A stretch of DNA of 12,150 nt, from positions 1-12,150 of the forward strand of contig CAYOVG010000217.1 in assembly GCA_964407285.1 (NCBI GenBank). The letters run 5' to 3'. Below the pieces are notes generated by a model. The model had not been told where the DNA came from. It saw only the letters and a list, made by a program, of their open reading frames with translations, and did not search any database. Both the position numbers and the translations under genes were made by a program. This document shows positions 6,583 through 12,150 of the stretch, one piece after another. Every line of letters starts with the position of its first letter. Position 1 is the stretch's first letter. This DNA comes from CAYOVG01 sp964407285. Its GTDB lineage: Bacteria > Desulfobacterota > Syntrophobacteria > Syntrophobacterales > Syntrophobacteraceae.

Positions 6583-7590
6583 ATGTCCGGCGTGAAGGTC
6601 GGCAATAAGCGACGATCTCGGAAGGAGTCTTTAGAGACCCTTTACAGTCAGTTCCATACCAAAGACCGCGTCCTGATCACTATCGACCCGGACCCGGATT
6701 CCATCGCTTCCGCGACGGCGCTCAAGCGGCTCCTCTGGCACAAGGTGCTGTCGACCACGGTTGGTATCGTTCGCCCGATCAAGCGTCTGAACAACCTGAC
6801 GATGGTTCGGCTTCTGCGCCTTCCGCTGGTGCAGGTAAAGCCCGAACAACTCGCCGACTACGACAGGTTCGTACTGGTGGACGGACAGCCCTATCATAAC
6901 GATTTTTTTACCGACATTAACTATACGGCCATTCTTGACCACCACCCGGTGACGAAGCCGCTCGAAGCGCCTTTCATCGACATCCGCCCGGATTACGGGG
7001 CGACTTCCACCATGCTGACCCAGTATCTCAGGGCCGCCAAGATAAAACCGCACAAAGCCCTGGCCACGGCGCTCCTCTACGGGATCAAGACGGACACCCG
7101 CAATTTCGAGCGCCACACTCTCGAAGAGGATATCGAAGCATTCCTCTACCTGTACTCGCTGGCGAACCACTACGTCCTCAGGAAAATCGAGATCTCGGAC
7201 CTGTCTCTCAAGGACCTTAAGATATTCGAAAAGGCGATAGACAGGAAGTACGTGGTTCGGGACCGTATGTTCACTCACCTGGACAAGGTCCCTTCGGCGG
7301 ACATACTGGTCATTATCGCCGAATTCCTGCTCAAGGTCCACGACATCTCGTGGAGCATCGTGTCGGGCATCCACGAGGGCAAGCTTGTAATTATCGTTAG
7401 AAACGACGGCAACAGGAAAGATGCCGGGAAGGTGCTGGTCCGGGCTTTCGGCAACCTCGGATGCGCGGGCGGACACCAGGCCATGGCCAGGGCCGAAGTG
7501 CCGGTGGAAAAGCTCTCCCAGGTACTGCCCAAGCTCGACGCGGTTTCCGTCGAGCAGTTCATCCGCAAACGGCTTTCGCCGTTTTCGTAG
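6583..7590 (+). CDS. DHH/DHHA1-family phosphoesterase (NrnA-like)
   Basis: Proteins of this family are metal-dependent phosphoesterases; characterised relatives degrade very short RNAs (nanoRNases), pAp or cyclic dinucleotides. The 335-residue product shows DPDPDSIAS at 35-43 (motif I, with the first His of many family members replaced by Asp), LVDGQ at 98-102 (motif II), LDHHP at 118-122 (the DHH motif itself), GATSTM at 139-144, and GIKTDTRNF at 167-175 (motif IV). A C-terminal DHHA1 domain carries GCAGGHQAMARAEVP at 293-307. ATG 6583 is preceded by AGAGGGG at a good distance; ATG codons at 6526 and 6559 are in frame upstream but have weaker sites. rnhA follows after 50 bases on the same strand, suggesting a shared transcript devoted to RNA turnover. 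The exact substrate is not readable from sequence. Confidence 0.88.
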   Translation: MSGVKVGNKRRSRKESLETLYSQFHTKDRVLITIDPDPDSIASATALKRLLWHKVLSTTVGIVRPIKRLNNLTMVRLLRLPLVQVKPEQLADYDRFVLVDGQPYHNDFFTDINYTAILDHHPVTKPLEAPFIDIRPDYGATSTMLTQYLRAAKIKPHKALATALLYGIKTDTRNFERHTLEEDIEAFLYLYSLANHYVLRKIEISDLSLKDLKIFEKAIDRKYVVRDRMFTHLDKVPSADILVIIAEFLLKVHDISWSIVSGIHEGKLVIIVRNDGNRKDAGKVLVRAFGNLGCAGGHQAMARAEVPVEKLSQVLPKLDAVSVEQFIRKRLSPFS

Positions 7591-7640
7591 CGAATGGTCC
7601 GGCCGTAGCGGCATTCATCAACATTCAGTAAGGTATTATT

Positions 7641-8081
7641 TTGAAAACAGTAGAAATATTTACGGACGGAGCATGCTCGGGGAACCCGGGTCCCGGAGGT
7701 TGGGGAACGATACTCAGATATAACGGCGCCGAAAGAGAACTCTCGGGCTACTCCCCGCTTACCACCAACAACCAGATGGAACTCGCCGCCGTCATCAACG
7801 GCCTGAGAGCCCTCAAGGAACCCTGCCATGTTATCGTTTATACCGACTCCCAATACATCAAGAACGGCATAACCATGTGGATACGCAAGTGGAAAATGAA
7901 CGGCTGGAAGACGAGCGCGAAGGAGCCGGTCAAGAATAAGGAGCTTTGGGAGGACCTGGATCAGACCTGCCGGAGGCACAACGTCGAATGGAGATGGGTG
8001 AAGGGGCATGCCGGGCACCCTGAAAACGAGCGGTGCGACCGGATGGCTCGCGACGCCATACGGACGGGCGTCGCCCGGTAA
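7641..8081 (+). CDS. rnhA: Ribonuclease HI
   Basis: RNase HI cuts the RNA strand of RNA-DNA hybrids, removing R-loops and primer remnants. The 146-residue protein is full length for the bacterial enzyme. All active-site residues are present: D9 in IFTDGACSGNPGPGGWG, E47 in NNQMELAA, D69 in YTDSQYI, and D133 in NERCDRMARDA, with the catalytic-loop His at 123 in VKGHAGHPEN. The basic handle segment (IRKWKMNGWKT) is also there. The start is a TTG at 7641, the codon that gives the family's usual N-terminus; AAGG lies about eight bases upstream and no ATG fits. It follows the DHH phosphoesterase gene by 50 bases and is probably its operon partner. Downstream it runs into a hairpin cluster shared with the convergent fdhA. 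Confidence 0.96.
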   Translation: MKTVEIFTDGACSGNPGPGGWGTILRYNGAERELSGYSPLTTNNQMELAAVINGLRALKEPCHVIVYTDSQYIKNGITMWIRKWKMNGWKTSAKEPVKNKELWEDLDQTCRRHNVEWRWVKGHAGHPENERCDRMARDAIRTGVAR

Positions 8082-8105
8082 GCAGGGCGTCAACCGTAAC
8101 CACCA

Positions 8106-8236
8106 CCAGAGATTAGACCATTTCGCAGGCGGCGGTGTGAAAACCGCGGAGAGCACGGAGACGGAGGTCGGAAGCCGAAGATCGGAATAGATCTATCCGA
8201 TATCCGGCTTCCGTCCGGTAGGGTGGGCAGAAGCGA
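8106..8236. repeat. Dispersed intergenic repeat, copy B
   Basis: This is the partner of copy A (2653-2822), in the same orientation. CCAGAGATT, CATTTCGCAGGCGG, GTGTGAAAACC, GCGGAGAGCACGGAGACGG and GGTCGGAAGCCG appear in the same order and end in TTCCGTCCGGTAGGGTGGGCA. Copy B is shorter because the central GGTCGG-type block has fewer units. It begins about 25 bases after the rnhA stop. Confidence 0.7.
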
Positions 8237-8312
8237 AGCGTTGCTCACCGAAGCAAAGATCGGTAGTCGGAGGTCGCATCGAGGTGCCTTCCACCGACCT
8301 CCGACTACCGAT
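8169..8312. repeat. Cluster of three consecutive hairpins between rnhA and fdhA
   Basis: Hairpin 1 has arms CGGAAGCCG (8169-8177) and CGGCTTCCG (8205-8213), plus an inner ATCGGA/TCCGAT pair. Hairpin 2 has GGTGGGCA (8222-8229) and TGCTCACC (8242-8249), with one G-U pair. Hairpin 3 has an 18-base perfect match between 8259-8276 and 8295-8312. Sitting between convergent genes, the cluster could end or protect both transcripts. On the fdhA side the third hairpin begins only eight bases after the stop codon. No strong T-tract is present. Confidence 0.75.
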
Positions 8313-8320
8313 TTCCGGCA

Positions 8321-10357
8321 TCAGGCCGCCTTCTCCAGCTTGACGGCGCAAACCTTCAATTCGGGTATCTTGGCAATCGGGTCGAAAGCCGTATTGGTGA
8401 GCACGTTGGCCGCGCACTCCGCAAAGTGGAACGGCATGAAAAGAACGCCCTTTCCGATACGGTCCGTTACCTGGGCGCGGGAAGTCACGGTCCCCCTGCG
8501 GCTGCTGACATGAACAAGGTCCCCGTCACTGATTTCGAGACCGGCGGCGTCGTCGGGATTGATCTCCAGGATGGCTTCGGACATTTCCCCTTCCAGGTGC
8601 GGAGACCTGCGGGTCATGGTGCCCGTATGGTAGTGCATGAAGGAGCGGCCCGTCGTGAACCAGAAGGGATAATCCGTATCCGGCTCTTCCGCCGGGGCCC
8701 TGTAATCGACGGCATGAAAGAGTCCAAGTCCGCGTACGAACTTGTCCTTGTGCAGATAAGGCGTTCCCGGGTGTTCCTCCGACGGACAGGGCCAGCATAG
8801 CCCGTCGCCTTCCAGCCTCTCGTACGTCATTCCGGCATAGGATGGCGTCACTTTCCTAATTTCGGCGAAGACATCCTCGGCGGACGCAAAGTTCATGGGA
8901 TAACCCATCCGGTTGGAAATCTCCTGGAAAATCTCCCAATCCGTCCTGGCCTGCCCCGGCGGATCGACCGCCTTGCGGACACGTTGCACCCTGCGCTCGG
9001 AATTGCTGAATGTCCCGTCCTTTTCCGCGAACGCCACGCCCGGAAGGACCAGGTGAGCCATTTCGGTGGTGGGAGTCGGGAAAATGTCCACGACCAGGAT
9101 GAATTCCGCGGCTTTCAGCGCATGTTCCACATGATGGATGTCGGGGTCGCTGACCATCGGATTTTCCCCCAGGATCACCAGGCCCTTGAGCTTGCCTTCG
9201 GAAAGCTGGTGCATCATGTCCGTGATGGTGAGCCCGAGGTTGGGGGAGAGCTTCGTATTCCATGCGGCCTCGAACTTCTGCTGAATTTCGGGAACCGTAA
9301 CCGCCTGGTAACCGGGATATACGTTGGGCAGTCCGCCCATGTCGCAGGCGCCCTGCACGTTGTTCTGGCCGCGGAGCGGGTTGACGCCCGTCGACGGGCG
9401 GCCTATCTGTCCGCACATCATCGCCAGGTTCGCAAGGGCCTTTACATTGTCCACGCCGGTTACATGCTGCGTAATTCCCATGCAGTACACGATGGAGCCG
9501 GTTTCGGCCTTGGCGTACATCTCGGCCATCTTTACTATGTCGTCGGCCTTGACGCCGGTGATCTCGGCAGCGCGTTCGGGCGTAAAGCCTTCGAGGAGTT
9601 CAGCCAGAGCCGCGAAACCCTCCGTGCGTTCGTCGATGAACTTCTGATTTTGCCATCCGTTCTTGAGGATAACGTGCATCATGCCGTTAAGGAGGGCAAC
9701 GTCGCTGCCCAGTCGTTGCTGGACATAGATGTCCGAGAAACGGGCCATTTGAATCTCACGCGGGTCGGCCACGATTATCTTGGCCCCCTTGGCCCTGGCC
9801 CGATAGATGCGGGTGGCTACCAGCGGATGCGCAACCGTAGTGTTGGAACCTATGATAAAAATGCACTTTGCGTCTTCGAGTTCCACGAAGGAGTTGGTCA
9901 TAGCGCCTGATCCGTAGGCTGCGGCAAGACCTGCCACAGTGGAGGAGTGTCAGAGGCGCGCGCAGTGATCTACGTTGTTGGTGCCTACGGCAGCCCTCGC
10001 GAACTTCTGCAAGACATAATTGTCTTCGTTGGTGCATTTGGCGGACGTAAAGAACCCGATGCTGTCGGGTCCGTAGGCATCCTTAATTCTCTTGAGTTCC
10101 GACGCCGCATGGTCGAGCGCGGAATCCCAGGACGTTTCTTCCAGGGAATCCCCCTTGCGGATGAGAGGGCTCTTCAAACGCGTAGGATCCTGGACGAATT
10201 CATGGATGTACCAGCCCTTTACGCAGAGCTTGCCCTCGTTGACCGGGCTCGTCTTGGAAGGAATAGTACGCATGATCCGCCCATCCAACACCTCAAGGTA
10301 AAGACCACAACCGCAACCACAATATGTACATGTGGTCAGAATGGATTTATAATCCAT
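8321..10357 (-). CDS. fdhA: Formate dehydrogenase alpha subunit, selenocysteine-containing (UGA readthrough)
   Basis: This molybdenum/tungsten bis-MGD enzyme oxidises formate to CO2 or works in reverse. Reading through the UGA at 9952-9950 gives 678 residues in one frame. The N-terminal [4Fe-4S] domain has C10, C13, C17 and C45 followed by K47. The UGA is residue 136 in DHCARL-U-HSSTVAGL, exactly where E. coli FdhF has Sec140 (CARV-U-HGPSVAGL), with the conserved His next to it. R329 in NPLRGQNNVQGACDMG matches the substrate arginine. The molybdopterin-binding C-terminal domain follows (ATGRSF-like FTTGRSFMHYHTGTMTRRS, then the GDLVHVSSRRG barrel). AAGGAG precedes ATG 10357. A GTG at 9937 could be mistaken for a start of a shorter gene, but that would lack the iron-sulfur domain. 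No beta or gamma subunit gene adjoins it, so electron partners must lie elsewhere, as for FdhF-like enzymes. The physiological direction cannot be told. Confidence 0.95.
9914..9952 (-). promoter_or_regulatory. Bacterial SECIS element (candidate) in fdhA mRNA
   Basis: In bacteria the SelB factor binds a hairpin just downstream of the Sec UGA. Here the UGA (9952-9950) is followed, 12 bases on, by the stem GUGGCA (9937-9932) pairing with UGCCGC (9926-9921), with one U-G pair, around a GGUCU loop (9931-9927). E. coli fdhF has the same AGGUCU apical sequence at a similar distance and also begins UGA-CAC. The lower stem is less clear by eye. Confidence 0.8.
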
Positions 10358-10536
10358 AGATCACTCCTTCGGGAATGCAACCCCGTCCTCATTTCATTGA
10401 CGATCCTCTTAAGCCGTACGAAGCGCCTGCCTCCGCGGAACTCCTCCTCGAACTCCCCGCATCGCGCACCAAAGTGCCTCAACATGCTTTCTTTAGCATA
10501 ATCCCTGGTCCATATCAAGTGAAAGTGGGCACGCAA
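10336..10536 (-). CDS. Doubtful small ORF overlapping the fdhA start
   Basis: A 66-codon frame starts at TTG 10536 and ends 22 bases inside fdhA in another frame. Its product is basic and charged (for example EFEEEFRGGRRFVRLKRIVNEMR) and matches no family I recognise. The ATG at 10485 gives a 49-residue alternative. The overlap could reflect translational coupling with fdhA, but it could equally be chance in GC-rich DNA. It has no clear ribosome binding site. I list it because the 180 bases upstream of fdhA are otherwise unexplained. Confidence 0.2.
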   Translation of the reverse strand: MRAHFHLIWTRDYAKESMLRHFGARCGEFEEEFRGGRRFVRLKRIVNEMRTGLHSRRSDLWIINPF

Positions 10537-10917
10537 TCTTGTGCCTAGGTGCAGGATATTGGATGCTGAGCAGCGGGCTGCGCGCCATGATCAGAGGTTG
10601 AGGTCGGGTTGCGAAATGTTGACTGCGAGTTGCGGGTTGGGTGAAGCTCTTGCGCAACAGCGCGCAGGCAAGACGCGGATGGGCACGAATATAGCAATAC
10701 GAGTGGATACGGATACGAATCGGGGGTATGGTTCAAAACAGGGTAACGCCTCGGAGTCGCCCACGCGCAAGCGGGGGGGGGCGGGAAACCTCGAGAAACC
10801 CGGATTCCCGCTTGCGCGGAAATGACGATGAGTCCTCTCGAGTGTCGCCTCGAACTCACGGTCTATGAACCATGCCGAATCGGGAGACACCCAATTCCAT
10901 CAGCGGAGGTAACAGTC
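10537..10917. repeat. Repeat-rich intergenic region with REP-like inverted repeat and G9 run
   Basis: No credible gene lies here. At about 10590-10650 there are imperfect GTTGCGGGTTG-type direct repeats, and at about 10685-10730 an ATACGAGTGGATACGGATACGAAT stretch of short near-repeats. A perfect 12-base inverted repeat, CGCGCAAGCGGG (10764-10775) and CCCGCTTGCGCG (10807-10818), belongs to the REP-like ATTCCCGCTTGCGCGGAAATGACG type found dispersed in many proteobacterial genomes. It is followed by TGACGATGAG. A run of nine G lies at 10773-10781 and overlaps the left arm. The start of the following gene is preceded by GGAGG at 10905-10909. Confidence 0.6.
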
Positions 10918-11550
10918 ATGAGAAACGATCGTCCCGCGCCACAAGACACAGGTGATTCGCAAACGGCCGAAAGAGGGTTTCGAGACCCTCGGGAAACCAT
11001 GCCCCGGTTTGTGCTTCCATTGCTGATCGGTTCGCTGGCGGCCGTGATCGGCGCCATTGTCCTCACATGCGTTCTGTATGCGAGGCTCACCACGCATCTC
11101 GGATATCTCGGACAGGAAGCGGAGAACAGGACGGCGATACTGGAAAGCAGGCTGGCGGCGCTCGAGGCGACATCGAGGATGACGCAGAGCAATGCCGAAA
11201 CCGGAGGAACCGACCCGCGGCACAACGCCGACAACGCCGGGATAGATGTTACGGTCCCCGTGATGCAGGAAATCGGCTTCGGCTTTCTGACCACCCACCT
11301 CTCGGTTGAGCAGCTTCCCGGAGGCGCGGGCTTAAGAGGGAGAATCGTGAATTCCACGTCGCTCGACCACAAAAATGCAAAATTCAGAGTGCGAGCGGCC
11401 GACACGACCCGCGATTTCACCGTTCCAACACTCCCGGCGGGAAGCAGCAGCAAGTTCGATGTCTACGTGCCGGGCATAACGGCAAAGGAGGTGAAGAGAA
11501 TATTCATCGATTACCTGGAGTCGGCGGTCGCCTATTCGAGGGATGGTTGA
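10918..11550 (+). CDS. Single-pass membrane-anchored protein of unknown function
   Basis: I do not recognise a named family. The 210-residue product has a short polar N-terminus, one hydrophobic segment at about 31-56 (FVLPLLIGSLAAVIGAIVLTCVLYARL), and a heptad-like stretch at about 64-88 (LGQEAENRTAILESRLAALE) that suggests a short coiled coil. A polar linker rich in N, T and G follows. A C-terminal domain at about 112-206, with alternating hydrophobic residues (LRGRIVNSTSLDHKNAKFRVRAADTTRDFTVPTLPAGSSSKFDVYV in part), looks like a beta-sandwich. That layout is loosely reminiscent of FxLYD-type extracytoplasmic domains. I infer a membrane anchor with the C-terminal domain outside the cytoplasm. 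ATG 10918 is chosen because GGAGG stands eight bases upstream; the frame is open back to 10822, but that part is repeat-derived. The gene is convergent with the nuclease gene that follows. Confidence 0.75.
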   Translation: MRNDRPAPQDTGDSQTAERGFRDPRETMPRFVLPLLIGSLAAVIGAIVLTCVLYARLTTHLGYLGQEAENRTAILESRLAALEATSRMTQSNAETGGTDPRHNADNAGIDVTVPVMQEIGFGFLTTHLSVEQLPGGAGLRGRIVNSTSLDHKNAKFRVRAADTTRDFTVPTLPAGSSSKFDVYVPGITAKEVKRIFIDYLESAVAYSRDG

Positions 11551-11594
11551 GATAAAGATGAGGATGCAGGGTTGATTGACACAGTACCGCGCCG

Positions 11595-12150
11595 TCAGGG
11601 TTTGCACTGGCGGCATGGGCGGTAACCCTGTTCCAAAGCGGCCCAGCGGTCCTGGAAGACTTTGCGGTTCCTCCGAGATATCTCCCGCCCCAGGGAACAC
11701 CCAGGCCGATGGAAGATGTAGCTCAGTTTGTTGCCTTCATAGCGGGGTTCAACGTCCACTCTGCAGCTTCCCCACATGCCGCGCCGCTCCCGGACCGCTT
11801 CGCGCTGGTGCTCCAGAAATTCCTTGAATCGCTCGAAGCCGCCGGCGGGCCTGAAAAGCCACGCGTTCCCGGATTGGATCATCAACGCATTCACGCATTT
11901 CCCGTCGGGCAGGTACACATAGGCGAGAAGCCGCCCGTAGCGGTCCCGCGTTTCCTTGTCGAAGCGCAGTGAAACTTTCCTGTGGAGCACCAGGCCGGCA
12001 TTGGCTTTCCGCGCTTCGTCGCCGTAACAATCGGCCGGACTCTCTTCACGGCCCGTCTCGGGGGCGTCGATCCCCAGGTAGCGCACCTTTTCCCCGTTAT
12101 CGAGAATAACCGTATCCCCATCGGCCACGAATACCACGGTCCCCCCGGAC
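11595..12150 (-). CDS. Thermonuclease (SNase) family nuclease with Ada-like zinc-binding tail (5' end outside window)
   Basis: Staphylococcal-nuclease-type enzymes are Ca2+-dependent, often secreted, DNA/RNA phosphodiesterases. The frame is open to the window edge, so the start (and any signal peptide) lies outside; a GTG at 12137 is in frame but would truncate the fold. Counting from that codon, the catalytic set is present: DGDT at 6-9, R19 (VRYLGID), D24 and E27 in DAPE, and R69 in DRYGRLLAYVYL. After the nuclease domain (to about 125) comes a 45-residue tail ending in AALEQGYRPCRQCKP, which resembles the metal-binding N-terminal domain of Ada. Its zinc ligands would be H143, C147, C175 and C178, so the Ada methyl-acceptor Cys position is taken by His. 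It ends 44 bases from the convergent membrane-protein gene. Confidence 0.88.
   Translation of the reverse strand, partial: SGGTVVFVADGDTVILDNGEKVRYLGIDAPETGREESPADCYGDEARKANAGLVLHRKVSLRFDKETRDRYGRLLAYVYLPDGKCVNALMIQSGNAWLFRPAGGFERFKEFLEHQREAVRERRGMWGSCRVDVEPRYEGNKLSYIFHRPGCSLGREISRRNRKVFQDRWAALEQGYRPCRQCKP

Noticed and set aside
7614..8156. Minus-strand frame through rnhA and the repeat
   Set aside because: It is antisense to RNase HI, and its N-terminal residues come from the dispersed repeat; the same kind of peptide appears opposite copy A.
8106..8312. CRISPR array, because of the regularly spaced GGTCGG-type units
   Set aside because: Units are short, palindromic and unevenly spaced, with no constant direct repeat plus unique spacers and no cas genes.
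9938..9952. A frameshift or premature stop breaking fdhA into two genes
   Set aside because: Both halves are in the same frame and the only interruption is a UGA at the known selenocysteine position, followed by a SECIS-like hairpin.

Overview
The window is a GC-rich bacterial chromosome segment carrying eleven intact or edge-truncated protein-coding genes, one decayed gene and one doubtful small reading frame. Intergenic DNA holds many inverted repeats. The selenocysteine-type formate dehydrogenase, a stand-alone methenyl-tetrahydrofolate cyclohydrolase (FchA type) and the repeat style fit an anaerobe that uses one-carbon/formate metabolism. My best guess is a Desulfobacterota (deltaproteobacterial) sulfate reducer or syntroph. 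That is inference from gene content; there is no rRNA or other marker gene here to fix it.

Left part (1-3325): the 3' end of lipA (lipoyl synthase, +) converges on fchA (-). A roughly 500-base intergenic region follows, then a deoxyhypusine-synthase-like gene (+). Next comes a repeat-laden stretch with a dispersed-repeat copy, the N-terminal remnant of a PIN-domain (VapC-like) toxin gene, and a 114-base three-step hairpin that coincides with the end of that remnant.

Middle (3326-8081): hsp20 and lon form a probable minus-strand proteostasis operon, chaperone first and protease second. The Lon here has a natural run of six histidines directly after its best-supported start. Divergently, a DHH/DHHA1 phosphoesterase and RNase HI (rnhA) form a plus-strand pair for RNA turnover.

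Right part (8082-12150): three consecutive hairpins, partly within a second copy of the dispersed repeat, separate rnhA from fdhA (-). The fdhA gene is interrupted by a UGA codon that I read as selenocysteine: it lies exactly at the family's active-site Sec/Cys position, and a hairpin with a GGUCU loop follows it. Upstream of fdhA are another repeat-rich intergenic region, a membrane-anchored protein of unknown function (+), and a thermonuclease-type nuclease (-) with an Ada-like zinc-binding tail that runs off the window edge.

I did not find a multi-gene system that I would call undescribed. The points most worth following are the UGA/SECIS in fdhA, the His6 start of Lon, the 114-base hairpin at the broken PIN gene, the altered Ada-like zinc site on the nuclease, and the dispersed repeat family.
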